Of a DNA stretch of 41,685 bases, positions 6,674 to 16,726 are shown one piece after another (position 1 is the first letter of the stretch; every line of letters starts with the position of its first letter). The translations under genes were made by a program, and so were the position numbers. The notes under the pieces were generated by a model. The model did not search any database and had not been told where the DNA came from. It saw only the letters and a list, made by a program, of their open reading frames with translations. Source of the DNA: a virus; the IMG/VR virus record IMGVR_UViG_3300013233_000122, positions 1-41,685 of that record. One strand, 5' to 3'.

Positions 6674-9600
6674 ATGTCAGATAAATTAGAAATACCTTTA
6701 GGTTTAAACTCTAGTATTGAGAAAGATTTAAAACCTATAACTTCTGCATTTATCAACCTTGGAAAAGTTGCCAGTATTAGAGTTGAGCAGATACATAGCA
6801 GCTTAAAGAAGCTTAATACCCCCCTAGCTACCAGTACTACTAACCTTAACAAAATGGCTACTGCCCTAAAAGGCATTAACGCCAGAGAATTGTCTAATGC
6901 TAATAAATCTTTTGATGCCTTCAACACACGAGCATCCAAGGCTGCCAAAAGTGTAGCCTTAGTTAAGAAGGGTATTAGTGGCATAACCGCAGGCAGTCAA
7001 GTAGGTGCTTTAAGCCTATCCTTAGATAGGATAAGAAAAAGGTCAGGGGAGTTGAAGGAGAATATCCTACTACTCAATAAGGCTATAAAAACTCTTGGTA
7101 GAGGGCATAATCTTACAGCTCTAGGTAATACTCTAGGCAAGCTGGATAAGAAAGTTAAAAAGATTACAGGGTCTGTGAAAACTTTTCAGGATGCCTCTAA
7201 AGAAAGTGCCACATCCTTACAGAAATTATCTGAAACCGATTTGGGCAATGTGGCATCTACCATACAGACTCTAGGTAAAGGTTTGGGCACTGCTACTAAG
7301 GGTGCTAATAAGTTAAAGACAGGTCTTTCTAGGGTAACTGTTAGTGGTGGGAAAGCCACAACATCCCTACGCAGGATGAACAAAGTCCTACGGGCTAATA
7401 AGGATGCCGCAAAAGGTTTTGATAAGCAGGTACAGCACGCCAATACCTCTATTAAAAAGCTATCCTCTAATGAGAGACTGAATAAGATTGAGCGGCAGTT
7501 TAAGAAGGGTTCAAATGAGGCTTTAGGGTTTAAGGAGTCCGTTGACCAGATAGGATTCTCTTTATTCAAAACTCAGCAATCTTTAACTATTATTGCTAGT
7601 TTGACGGGTGTTACATTTGCTATTGCCAAGGCTAGGGACTTTGGTAAAGCCATGTCTGAAGTGTCCACTCTTATTGACCACAGCACCTCATCCCTTGAGC
7701 AGTATAATTCCATGGTATTTGATTTGGCTGACCAGTTTAGTCAAGACCCTGCGGAAGGTGCTAAAGCCTTATACCAAGCCATATCTTTAGGAGCCACTTC
7801 AGCATCCAAAGCCCAGTCTTTATTAACAGCATCTTTTGAGGCTGCACAGGCGGGGGCTTCTAGTGTTGAAACAACTACGACCTTATTAGCATCCACTATC
7901 AATGCCTTTGGTCTAAGTATGGCAGATGCCTCTGATTTGAGTGACTCATTCTTTGCCACTGTTAAAGGTGGCGGTACTACTCTTGAGCAATTAGCTAATA
8001 ACTTTGCAGACGTTTCTGCCATGGCTGCATCTGTTAGCATTAAGGTTCCAGAACTTAATGCTGTAATTGCAGATATGACTAATGCAGGGGTGCAAACACC
8101 CAAGGTTATGACTCAGATTAGAGCAACAATCGAGGCGTTACTAAACCCTACGGCTGAGCTTAATGCCATCTTTAAAGAGGTTGGAGGTGCTCAAGCATCT
8201 TTTAAAAATAATGGTCTTGTTGAATCCATGCGCTTGGTTGCAGATGCTGCTGCGGGGGATATTGGTAAGTTAAAGCAATTAGTAGGAACTACTGAGGCTG
8301 TTAATGCTATCTCGGTAGTTATGCGTAATAATATGGTAGGGGTTAATAAAACCCTAGATGACCAAGCTAATAGGTTTGGGGCTGCGGCAGAGGCTGCTCA
8401 GAACTATAATGATACCCCAAGCTCTAAACTTGAGAAGGCGTTTAACTCTATTGGAAACACTATGACGAAGTTGGGCACAGCCCTGACCGAAATCGTACAA
8501 CCAGCCGTGACTGCTATATCTATAGCCCTAGAAGCCTTTGTACAAATACTTACAGGTGTTCCACTACTCTTAGAGACTTTAGTTACTGCCCTTGGGGTAG
8601 TAGCAGCATTCTTAATAGGAACATTTATTAAAGAAGTACTTCGTGCAGCTAGTTCCGTAAAGACTTTGGCTCTTAGCATCACTGAGGCTAATGCAGCAGG
8701 GTCTTTAGGAGGGTTTAAGAAATTTACAACTTCTGCTTCTAGTGCAGGTGGTGTAATGGCAGCTTTTGGAGGTGGGATAGCTAAATTATTACCACTTATA
8801 GGAAAGGTTACTATAGTAGTATCAGCATTGGTTTTAGCCTATGAGGGGTTAAAATTACTTGATGAGTATTTTGGTGTTTCCGATAAAATAGCTGGGTACT
8901 TTGAAAAACAGAAGAAGATGGCTGCATTAGCTAATGATGAGTTAGTACGCTTTACTGATAATACCACCAAGTTTGGTAAGACCTATAAATCAGTAATGGG
9001 TGAGAATACTAAAATGCAGAAGGACTTTACTGAGGTTCTTAAATCCAAGGATAATGAAAAGTTTTTAGAGTTTATGAGGAAGTACAAAACTGAGATTATA
9101 TCCTTTCATAAAGAGGAGCGTGCTGCCCAAGAAGCTCTTGTTGCATCTCAACGAGCTAGTGAGCAAGAGCTTAATAAGCTGATTGATTTAGTAGGTATTG
9201 GAGCTGTTGCCTACCAAGAGTTTACTAAAGAGTTGGAAACTGTTGCAAATCAGGAAATATCCAGAACCTTCAACAATAATACTAAAGCTATTAGAGCGTT
9301 TGTAACTGAGCTTGATTCAGGTCTTAGGAAAGCCCAAGGCTCTGCTAGTTTATTCACTACAAAGACCGTGGCTTCTTTCGCTGCATCAGCAGCAGAGGTT
9401 GTTTCAGCATCAGGCGTGGCATATAAGAGGTTAAGAAATCTGGCTAACACTGCTAGTAAAGACTCCTCAAAAGCTCGCTCAGAAGGCTTGTCCTCATTAG
9501 CTTCAATTATAGGCACCTACAATAAAGCTGCTGAAAGGTTTAACTCTAAATTCCAAGAAGCTACCACTAAATATAAGGCACTTCTAAAAGAGCGTAAAAG

Positions 9601-10843
9601 CATTGTAAAAGATTCTGAAGATTTACAAAAGTCTTTGGACAGTACCTTTAGTCCTAAGTTAAGTGGGGCAGCTGAAGCCAGAAAAACTAGGGGTGAGGAG
9701 CTTGCAGCTGTTCGTAATATTGGGTCAGTAGAGCGGGAGCTTTTAGATATTCGTAAGCAGATAGCTGCAACAGATGACCCAAGAGCTAAACAAGACCTTA
9801 TTGATAAGGGTAAAGAGGTTCTTAAGACTACCAACGAAACTTGGAAAGTTCTTAAAGATAAAGACCCTACCTTCACTAATAGGTTCTCAAGCTCAGCTAG
9901 GAATATGCACCGTATACTTACGGACTCTAATAAGTTTTTTGCAAATACTTCTAAAGGTATAAATACTCAAAATACTGAGGCTGCCCTATCGGAGATAGAG
10001 ACTGCAAAACAAGCCTTGGCATCATTGAGGGCTAGTGCTGATGAAGTTATTAACTTTAAGGTTAAACTAGCAGCCAATAATACTAAGGAATCTATTACAA
10101 AAATTCTTGATGAGGCAGCTAGTCTTATAAAGGATTATAAGCCCTTGGTTGCTAACATAGTATTCCAAAACGCGGATGCTACTAAAGGGCTATCTTCTGA
10201 GGTTACGTCTTTTGCTAAGGGGGTTACTGAGGCGGCTAAGAAGGATGTACCTATAAACCTTACTTTTGGCGACCAAGAAGGTAATAAGAAATTATTAGCA
10301 GACACCATTACAGGGTTTATTAACATCGCCACTGAGAAGCCTGTAATAGTTAAGTTAGATATAGATACCATAGACTTTAATAAAGAAATAGAAAAGCAGG
10401 TAGATGCGCTTAACAACCTTGCTATAAAGGCTGGCACTATTCGTTTAGGCTCGAAGTCTGGGGCAGCTCGTGGTGGGGCGGTTAATAGGGCTAATGGTGG
10501 TTTAATATCAGGTGAGGGGTCTAGCACCAGTGATTCTATACCAGCTATGCTATCTAATGGGGAGTTTGTAGTTAGAGCCTCCGCAGTGCAGAAGTATGGC
10601 TCTAGCCTATTTAATAATCTAAATGGTCTTACAGCCCCACTACCAGCTGTAAGTATGGTTGAGCCTTTACCAGTTCAAAGGTTCGCCACAGGGGGGCTAG
10701 TAAGACCCGCACAAGCACCTTCTAATGATACGGTTAACTTGAATTTAAACCTTGGTGGACGTACCTTCGCTGTGCAGGGTGCTAGAGAGCAGGTTACTGG
10801 ATTAGTAGATGCCCTTAATACCATATCACAGGGGGCATTATGA
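6674..10843 (+). CDS. Tail tape measure protein
   Basis: 1389 residues, the longest gene in the window. N-terminal 280 residues are Lys/Ser/Leu-rich heptad-like repeats. Residues about 320-560 carry the TP901-1-type tape measure core (FGKAMSEVSTLIDHSTSSL..., DPAEGAKALYQAISLGA, TMSADLSDSFF-like segment, GVQTPKVMTQIRATIEALLNP). Hydrophobic segments lie near residues 610-660 and 690-735 and may enter the host membrane during DNA ejection. The C-terminus has Gly/Ala-rich sequence with GGLISGEGSSTSDSIPAMLSNGEFVV, a motif common at the end of such proteins. At roughly 0.15 nm per residue a tail near 200 nm is expected (inference). The start is ATG 6674, four bases after the chaperone extension stop. 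Confidence 0.92.
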   Translation: MSDKLEIPLGLNSSIEKDLKPITSAFINLGKVASIRVEQIHSSLKKLNTPLATSTTNLNKMATALKGINARELSNANKSFDAFNTRASKAAKSVALVKKGISGITAGSQVGALSLSLDRIRKRSGELKENILLLNKAIKTLGRGHNLTALGNTLGKLDKKVKKITGSVKTFQDASKESATSLQKLSETDLGNVASTIQTLGKGLGTATKGANKLKTGLSRVTVSGGKATTSLRRMNKVLRANKDAAKGFDKQVQHANTSIKKLSSNERLNKIERQFKKGSNEALGFKESVDQIGFSLFKTQQSLTIIASLTGVTFAIAKARDFGKAMSEVSTLIDHSTSSLEQYNSMVFDLADQFSQDPAEGAKALYQAISLGATSASKAQSLLTASFEAAQAGASSVETTTTLLASTINAFGLSMADASDLSDSFFATVKGGGTTLEQLANNFADVSAMAASVSIKVPELNAVIADMTNAGVQTPKVMTQIRATIEALLNPTAELNAIFKEVGGAQASFKNNGLVESMRLVADAAAGDIGKLKQLVGTTEAVNAISVVMRNNMVGVNKTLDDQANRFGAAAEAAQNYNDTPSSKLEKAFNSIGNTMTKLGTALTEIVQPAVTAISIALEAFVQILTGVPLLLETLVTALGVVAAFLIGTFIKEVLRAASSVKTLALSITEANAAGSLGGFKKFTTSASSAGGVMAAFGGGIAKLLPLIGKVTIVVSALVLAYEGLKLLDEYFGVSDKIAGYFEKQKKMAALANDELVRFTDNTTKFGKTYKSVMGENTKMQKDFTEVLKSKDNEKFLEFMRKYKTEIISFHKEERAAQEALVASQRASEQELNKLIDLVGIGAVAYQEFTKELETVANQEISRTFNNNTKAIRAFVTELDSGLRKAQGSASLFTTKTVASFAASAAEVVSASGVAYKRLRNLANTASKDSSKARSEGLSSLASIIGTYNKAAERFNSKFQEATTKYKALLKERKSIVKDSEDLQKSLDSTFSPKLSGAAEARKTRGEELAAVRNIGSVERELLDIRKQIAATDDPRAKQDLIDKGKEVLKTTNETWKVLKDKDPTFTNRFSSSARNMHRILTDSNKFFANTSKGINTQNTEAALSEIETAKQALASLRASADEVINFKVKLAANNTKESITKILDEAASLIKDYKPLVANIVFQNADATKGLSSEVTSFAKGVTEAAKKDVPINLTFGDQEGNKKLLADTITGFINIATEKPVIVKLDIDTIDFNKEIEKQVDALNNLAIKAGTIRLGSKSGAARGGAVNRANGGLISGEGSSTSDSIPAMLSNGEFVVRASAVQKYGSSLFNNLNGLTAPLPAVSMVEPLPVQRFATGGLVRPAQAPSNDTVNLNLNLGGRTFAVQGAREQVTGLVDALNTISQGAL

Positions 10844-11220
10844 TACAGTTAGGAGCCACTGTCTTATCACCCCATATGCTGTGGGAGGATGAGTACAAAT
10901 CTTCCACAATAGCCCAAACTAAAAAGACTACTTTAGGCGGGGTGAATGTGTTTTTTAATACGGCTCTTACCGCAGGTATCTATATAACCTTACAGGCGGG
11001 TAGAGATAGTGGTTGGCTAAGTAAGACTATGGTAGATGAAGTATCTGTAATGGCAAAAGCTGTGGGGGCTACCTATACTTTGGTAACCCACACGGGAACC
11101 TATACAGTAGCGTTTAGGCATTTTGATTCACCAGCATTTATAGCCAACCCAATTTTAAGAAAAAATATACCAGAACCAACAGATTATTTTACAGCAACTA
11201 TTAAGTTAATTACCGTTTAG
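10840..11220 (+). CDS. Minor tail protein downstream of the tape measure
   Basis: 126 residues, ATGA overlap with the tape measure. Beta-rich, with SSTIAQTKKTTLGGVNVFFN and RHFDSPAFIANPILRKNIPEPTDYFTATIKLITV. Position suggests a distal-tail type or adaptor protein that connects tube and tip, but the family is not recognised with certainty. Confidence 0.5.
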   Translation: MIQLGATVLSPHMLWEDEYKSSTIAQTKKTTLGGVNVFFNTALTAGIYITLQAGRDSGWLSKTMVDEVSVMAKAVGATYTLVTHTGTYTVAFRHFDSPAFIANPILRKNIPEPTDYFTATIKLITV

Positions 11221-11230
11221 GAGAGAAGTT

Positions 11231-12229
11231 ATGGCAATCGTAGCAAGTGAGTTAGTGATGTACAAAGCAGCATCAATGAATGATACCAGTAGCAATGGTG
11301 GTAGGTTATCTACTGCTGTGGTGGTAAGTGGGGCAAAGAATAATGCCTTTCTTGACGTTAATCAGGCTGACCGAGTGGCAGGTGTCACTAATTTTAGAAA
11401 GGTTTTTTATAAGGTTGATAACTTTGCTAACCTTGCATTACAAAACCCAACGCTATTTGTTGAGAAAATAACCAATGGTGATGACGCATTATATATTCAT
11501 GCAGGAACAGCTACTGATACTCAAGCGTCCTTAACAGGTACGGAACGGTTGTATGGTGCAGGCACTCTTGCAGCAGCAGTTACTGCTGGTGCAAACGTTT
11601 GCACAGTTACAGTAGAAGACCCTGCGGTAGTAATCTTTGCAGATGGAGACCTTGTAAGGGTATCAACCCAACCTGATATTAACACAGGAGGGGTTACTGA
11701 GATTATGACTATTGCCGTTGGTGGTGTTGGTGCAGCTACAGGTAATGATATTGTCCTGACGTTCACCGCCCCTTTTGCAAACTCTTACGTTATAGGTAAT
11801 AAGGTTGCTAGTTTAATGCCTATAGCCAATATCGCCACATCCTTTACAACCCCTGCTGTCACTTCCACAGCTGGAACATTGGATACCGTAGCTAACCCTA
11901 TAACATTATCTAATGTTGCAACTATTGATGAGACTTGGACTATCACATTTACAAGTGCGACTGCTTTCTCCGTTTTGGGTGCAGTTACTGGTATTGTTGG
12001 GGCAGGTAACACTACCTCTAACACCTTACCTAATAATCCTGATTATGGTCAGCCGTACTTCACGCTACCATTTGCAGCATTTGGTGGGGCGTGGCTATCT
12101 GGAGATACTATTGTATTCAATACCTCTTCAGCAACAACTCCTGTGTGGTTGAAAAAGGTTGTGCCAGCTGGTGCGGCATCTTTAACTGCTAACACTTCTA
12201 CTATTGTGCTAGAGGGCGAGAGTGCCTAA
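11231..12229 (+). CDS. Virion structural protein of the tail tip region
   Basis: 332 residues. The N-terminus (LVMYKAASMNDTSSNGGR..., then QADRVAGVTNFRKVFYKVDN) resembles a protein found in the tail modules of YuA- and B3-type phages, recalled from family knowledge and not searched. The rest is Thr/Val/Gly-rich beta sequence. AGGAGAG ribosome site. Contains a perfect copy of the 16-bp palindrome at 11589-11604. Likely a minor tail or baseplate-like component; exact role unknown. Confidence 0.55.
   Translation: MAIVASELVMYKAASMNDTSSNGGRLSTAVVVSGAKNNAFLDVNQADRVAGVTNFRKVFYKVDNFANLALQNPTLFVEKITNGDDALYIHAGTATDTQASLTGTERLYGAGTLAAAVTAGANVCTVTVEDPAVVIFADGDLVRVSTQPDINTGGVTEIMTIAVGGVGAATGNDIVLTFTAPFANSYVIGNKVASLMPIANIATSFTTPAVTSTAGTLDTVANPITLSNVATIDETWTITFTSATAFSVLGAVTGIVGAGNTTSNTLPNNPDYGQPYFTLPFAAFGGAWLSGDTIVFNTSSATTPVWLKKVVPAGAASLTANTSTIVLEGESA
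11589..11604. repeat. Perfect 16-bp copy of the operator-like palindrome inside a gene
   Basis: GTGCAAACGTTTGCAC in the 11231-12229 gene, coding GANVCT. It is identical to the core at 6017-6032 and 33197-33212. No promoter is evident around it, so the site may serve DNA looping, roadblock control or another protein-binding role. Confidence 0.55.
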
Positions 12230-13373
12230 GTATGTTCAAGGGTCAGTAACCCCTGCCTTTTCCAACTCGGCAAATACTAATAGGATATCCTTAACCACCC
12301 ACAATACTACACCACCTAATCTGGACTCTGATTATTACCGAGAGTATACAAATCAGACAGATGTGGTGACTGTGGTTAGTGGGGGTTACCCAGTGCCTTT
12401 AAGCAGTAATACCGCAGAAGAAATATCTGAGGTATTGGTTTTTTCTGGAGATAGGTCAGCGTCATTATCAAAAACCCCAACTGGGGAGGTTACCCTAACG
12501 GTTTTGGGGGCATTTTATGACCTAGCCTTTAACCCAAAAACTCCTAATATGCAGGTAGATAAGGATACCCTAGTAGTCCAGCTTAGTGAGCCTATGTATG
12601 GGGCTGTCACAGTAACCTACACCGCCAGCTACACCCTTAAGGAAATAGCTCATAATAGCACTGGGGATGCCGTAGTATTCGCAGTATCACCATCTTCTGG
12701 GCTAACTGCAACGTTAACCTTGCCACGGCGTTTAGCAGGGTCTGGGGTAGAACCTATAAGACCAGAAGTGGTTATTGATATTCTATTTACTGGGTGGGGG
12801 TTTCTATCAGGTAGTTCTGTACCTTTAGCATACTCCAATATTAGGGCATATACCCAGTTCCCCCCAACCCTTACAACTAAGGCGCATAGTGTAGCCCTAC
12901 AACCCTTTAGTGGTACTTCTACAGTTACCGAGACTTTGAGTTACACCTCATCTTATATTGTTACAGTCCCAAAACCTGCTACAGGTATTATATTTTCAGG
13001 GGACTCCCTATTAGTTGGGGGAAAAATAACTACCCCTAGAGGTGCGGAGTCTGGAGCCTCTTATTATTTAGACCATGGTAAAACAACTATAGATGTAGGT
13101 AGGTGGGTAGGTACTGATGGTACACATGAATATGATACCACTATACAGGTTTCACCAGAGGATTTTATTCTATATTATGGGGGGCTATCATACGCCCTGC
13201 CTGTAACCGCTACATTACTACTAACCTTTGAAACCACCTATTACGATTTTCAGATACAATTTGATATGTTACAGAAGCCTTTAAGGTCAACTGGAGTTGG
13301 GGTATACGATAGTTTTTCTGGGAAAGCTGGTACGGTTATACTAAACCCCCCTAGTAATAAGGAGGCATCATAA
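12222..13373 (+). CDS. Beta-rich tail protein
   Basis: 383 residues beginning with GTG at 12222, overlapping the previous stop by 8 bases; no other start codon fits near the beginning. GAGGGCGAGA upstream can act as a ribosome site. The sequence is Thr/Ser/Val/Tyr-rich throughout with no helices evident, as in tail tip and baseplate-wall proteins. It belongs to a set of coupled genes running from 10840 to 17776. No recognised family. Confidence 0.6.
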   Translation: MPKYVQGSVTPAFSNSANTNRISLTTHNTTPPNLDSDYYREYTNQTDVVTVVSGGYPVPLSSNTAEEISEVLVFSGDRSASLSKTPTGEVTLTVLGAFYDLAFNPKTPNMQVDKDTLVVQLSEPMYGAVTVTYTASYTLKEIAHNSTGDAVVFAVSPSSGLTATLTLPRRLAGSGVEPIRPEVVIDILFTGWGFLSGSSVPLAYSNIRAYTQFPPTLTTKAHSVALQPFSGTSTVTETLSYTSSYIVTVPKPATGIIFSGDSLLVGGKITTPRGAESGASYYLDHGKTTIDVGRWVGTDGTHEYDTTIQVSPEDFILYYGGLSYALPVTATLLLTFETTYYDFQIQFDMLQKPLRSTGVGVYDSFSGKAGTVILNPPSNKEAS

Positions 13374-13654
13374 TGGGAAATCCTACGAGAACCTATACTG
13401 AGATTAGTAGAACCGTTGGGATTGTTACGGTTGCTGAGTCTGGGGTGTATGCTCAAGGTACTTCCCCAGCCAATGAAGCCAGTCTAGATATAGAGTATGT
13501 GCAGAGTGCAACTCTGGTAGATACTTCTGGGTCTACCATAGTATTTAATTTTGCACCTGCGCCTGTTGCTATTACAACTACAAATACCCTTACAGAATCC
13601 TCAGAACCTGCAAATACTTTAAGAATACTGGCTGCATCAAGAGCTGAATACTAA
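13373..13654 (+). CDS. Small tail-module protein
   Basis: 93 residues, TAATG overlaps on both sides, so its translation is coupled to both neighbours. Beta-rich (RTVGIVTVAESGVYAQGT, SGSTIVFNFAPAPVAITTTN). Probably a minor structural protein; function not recognised. Confidence 0.6.
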   Translation: MGNPTRTYTEISRTVGIVTVAESGVYAQGTSPANEASLDIEYVQSATLVDTSGSTIVFNFAPAPVAITTTNTLTESSEPANTLRILAASRAEY

Positions 13655-15183
13655 TGGCACAGTTAGGCGACTTAACACTATTAAGCCCTTTTTCTAGGAT
13701 ACATACATATAATTTATTAAAGCTATACAAAACACCTGATGGGGCATCAAATAGTACGGGCTACCTTGAAGTAATTGAAACCCCTATACCCACTAAAAGA
13801 CGAGACCCTTACAACTCTGGGGAGTATTATGGGGAGTATGTTCTTCACGATAGCTCAACTACGGATGTGTGGACAATAGGTAATAAATATGGTCTTAACG
13901 GGGGTGCCCCTACCAAAGTATCACTATCTTCTGTGGTGGGGGCATCATTACAGCCAACCATAACCCTAACCTTAAACTACCCTGATGATTTTTTTGTGGG
14001 AACTATACTTAGCGGTGTAACCATAAACGCATTTTCATACGTTGGGGCAATACACCTAACCTCTGGGGGTGTGGGACTTATATACTGGTATCAGATAAAT
14101 GATGGAATTACTACCACTACTGAAGTGGCATTATTAAGTGTAATAAATTCTACAGGGTCTTTAGTTTTTTCAAAGACGGTACTTCCAGCTTTATCAACAA
14201 ACCTTAATGATACAGGGTATATTGCTAACCACACCACTGGGGGGGAGTACCGTGATTACACTCTTGGAGATGGGGTTGTAATAACCCAGATAGGGACAAC
14301 ACCACCTCTAGTAGATGGTGCCACTATTTCTTATAATGTTGACTATTCTACTACAGGCACTATTTACATGGATGGGGATATAGTTAGTACCTCAGAAATA
14401 TATGGGACACACACCATATCAACAAGCACCTACTCCGCAGCCACGGGCACTTGGGGTGCCTTGGTTCCACCCCCACCCACTTTAACAGAGTCTTGGAATA
14501 ACAGTGTTCCAGATATAAAAATATTCATGGCGGGATGCTCTTGGTGGGAGGCTGTGAGTACTACCACTGGAGTTAAGGCTCTAGGGTATAGTGGTGGAGC
14601 ATACCCAAACAGGTCTAATCTAGGAGCTACTAATACTGAGCCTTACCAAGATTTGGTAAACCCTCATAGTGGTAGTATTTTATCATACGGGTATCAGTAT
14701 CAATCAGATACATGGTGGGATAATCAAATATACCCAGACTTGGGTTACCTAAAAAGAACAAGGCTACTACCCATTGAGGATAGTGCTCCAGTATATGACC
14801 CAGCAACAACCTATACCAAGGGTGCTTCTCTAATAACGGCTGGGGTTGTATATGTGTATGTATCAGAAACTCCTGCTAAGGATGCTGGGGCACCACCAGC
14901 CTTGGGGTGGGTATCTAGAAGAGACTGGGTTTATCATTTTTTTGCAGGGTTTCATGGTACCTTTAATAATACAGGTGCAGCTATCCCTGAAAATCCTGTG
15001 CCCGCAGTGGTAGCCTATTTGAATTATGCAAAAGGCACTGCTTGGACAGAGGTTCCAAATACTACTTGGGCTGTAGGTACTGGCGGTAATGAGCCTAGTG
15101 CTGAAATATATGGTCTATACTCAAAGGTTGGGTGGTCTGATACCCCGTCTGGAAGTAGTATCATTGATGACCCTAACGGGTAG
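13654..15183 (+). CDS. Large beta-rich tail protein with a possible carbohydrate-binding segment
   Basis: 509 residues. Mostly Thr/Ser/Gly/Tyr beta sequence. Near residues 385-415 the segment YDPATTYTKGASLITAGVVYVYVSETP...GW follows the AxxYxxGxxVxxxGxxYxxxxxxxxxxPxxxxxW pattern of small carbohydrate-binding modules (CBM5/12-like). The gene is coupled to 13373-13654. A role at the tail tip is likely; the sugar-binding idea is from pattern only. Confidence 0.6.
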   Translation: MAQLGDLTLLSPFSRIHTYNLLKLYKTPDGASNSTGYLEVIETPIPTKRRDPYNSGEYYGEYVLHDSSTTDVWTIGNKYGLNGGAPTKVSLSSVVGASLQPTITLTLNYPDDFFVGTILSGVTINAFSYVGAIHLTSGGVGLIYWYQINDGITTTTEVALLSVINSTGSLVFSKTVLPALSTNLNDTGYIANHTTGGEYRDYTLGDGVVITQIGTTPPLVDGATISYNVDYSTTGTIYMDGDIVSTSEIYGTHTISTSTYSAATGTWGALVPPPPTLTESWNNSVPDIKIFMAGCSWWEAVSTTTGVKALGYSGGAYPNRSNLGATNTEPYQDLVNPHSGSILSYGYQYQSDTWWDNQIYPDLGYLKRTRLLPIEDSAPVYDPATTYTKGASLITAGVVYVYVSETPAKDAGAPPALGWVSRRDWVYHFFAGFHGTFNNTGAAIPENPVPAVVAYLNYAKGTAWTEVPNTTWAVGTGGNEPSAEIYGLYSKVGWSDTPSGSSIIDDPNG

Positions 15184-15199
15184 TTGTAGGGTTTAGCTC

Positions 15200-16726
15200 A
15201 TGCCTAATACTAGTAGTATAAATACCGTTGCTATAAATGCCTCTGCAAGTGCTAAAGTTAGGCAAGGGGTATCTATCACCTCCAATATTTTAGTAAGGGG
15301 TGAAATTACCTTAAGGAACTCTGAAAAGATAGCGGTAGGGTTAACCTTTAATAATACTGTTACCACCCCCGTACATAGTTCTGGAGAAGTATTGTCCACG
15401 GATATTAACGGGTTATATAAAGTTAAGGCATATACTGATATTATAAACACTATACCTGTAGCCGTTGGGGTCACCTTAACCTCACAATCTACAACTATCA
15501 TCACCTCTGGGGTTAGTATAGATACCACCATATTAGTACCCGTATCTTCTACAACTACTATAAATATGGATACTACTAACCCTGTAGCAGGTGCAACGAT
15601 ACTTTCCAGCAGTATCTTAACTATGAACCCTGTGTCTTCAGCCGTATCTCTCGCTTGGGTTAGCAGTAATGCGGTATCTACTAATGTTACAGATAGTATC
15701 CTCATATCCTACCAAGGTCGTGTTATACCTATACTATCTGCTAATATCAGTGCTGATGAGGATAGTGCTGGGTGGTCAGGCGTAGCTTCTATAGCCTTAA
15801 ATAGTGATTATGCACAGATACCTTTAAATGCTTCAATCACTTTAAATCTTTATGGGGAATTATACAGCCTATTAGTTGATTCTAAGAGCACCTCTAGAAG
15901 TATTGGTGGAGAAACCTACAGCTTAACCTTTGTAAGCCCTGTATCCGCTTATGCCTATCCACGGTCACCAAAAGTTACACTATCTTGGGATACCCCTATA
16001 ACTGCGAAGTCCTTAGCAACTTCTGTATATGCGGGGGCTATACAATGGGATGTTCTAGATTGGATAATACCAGCACACAGATTATCTATATCCCAAGGGG
16101 ATGGTGTCAGTATTATAAGAACTCTGGCTACAGCTGTTGGTGGGGTATTAGATGCCCTCCCAGACGGAACCTTGGTGGTTAGACCTAAATACCCTGTAGC
16201 CCCTAATAAATATGCTGTAACTGTTCCAGATAATATTTATACAGACCTTTTTGATAACCTGTCTATACGAGAGTCATACAGTACTCAGGCAGTGTTTAAT
16301 GAATACACTATTTCTGACACTAAAGACTCATATAGAGATACCGCTGTATTCGTGCCTGACCAAAACGATTCAACTACAGGCGAAATACGCGTAAGACTCT
16401 CTCCTACAAGAAGTAACTACCTTGTATGGTCAACAAAAAATAACGTACAGCTATGGTTTGATAAACCAACGTTTGAAACATTGACAGAGACTGTTCAATT
16501 TATTGGGGGGGTCGCTAATGTCTCCAAACCTATATCAACGCTTGTATCAACCACGTGGTCAGATGCCAATTTAGGGGGTGTGACTTTCGTAGTAGGCAGT
16601 TCTAGTTTGTTCGCAAGTGGTGGTGGCGAGTCTTTAGTCACCGTAGTATATACTTCAGATTACCTCTCCTACCGTATAAGCGGAGTCTTTGGAGAGTCAG
16701 CCCAAGTTTTAGTAGGAGTTACCTAA
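15200..16726 (+). CDS. Tail hub-like protein (central tail tip protein)
   Basis: 508 residues. The first 170 residues are Ser/Thr/Val repeats (a beta shaft-like region). From about residue 175 the sequence turns into ISYQGRVIPILSANISADEDSAGW..., with ALPDGTLVVRPKYPVAPNKY near residues 327-346, a segment typical of hub proteins in YuA/B3-type tail modules. The hub closes the tube and carries the tip fibres. Weak ribosome site (TAGGGT). The TAATG overlap joins it to the next gene. Confidence 0.6.
   Translation: MPNTSSINTVAINASASAKVRQGVSITSNILVRGEITLRNSEKIAVGLTFNNTVTTPVHSSGEVLSTDINGLYKVKAYTDIINTIPVAVGVTLTSQSTTIITSGVSIDTTILVPVSSTTTINMDTTNPVAGATILSSSILTMNPVSSAVSLAWVSSNAVSTNVTDSILISYQGRVIPILSANISADEDSAGWSGVASIALNSDYAQIPLNASITLNLYGELYSLLVDSKSTSRSIGGETYSLTFVSPVSAYAYPRSPKVTLSWDTPITAKSLATSVYAGAIQWDVLDWIIPAHRLSISQGDGVSIIRTLATAVGGVLDALPDGTLVVRPKYPVAPNKYAVTVPDNIYTDLFDNLSIRESYSTQAVFNEYTISDTKDSYRDTAVFVPDQNDSTTGEIRVRLSPTRSNYLVWSTKNNVQLWFDKPTFETLTETVQFIGGVANVSKPISTLVSTTWSDANLGGVTFVVGSSSLFASGGGESLVTVVYTSDYLSYRISGVFGESAQVLVGVT

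Noticed and set aside
6307-6984. 225-codon minus-strand open frame
   Set aside because: It lies opposite the chaperone extension and the tape measure start, has no ribosome site, and its composition is what the opposite of a Ser/Lys/Leu-rich gene gives.
9517-9876. Minus-strand frames opposite the tape measure gene, also 7186-7569, 7741-8103 and 10135-10527
   Set aside because: No start signals and no plausible protein features; shadows of the long coding frame.
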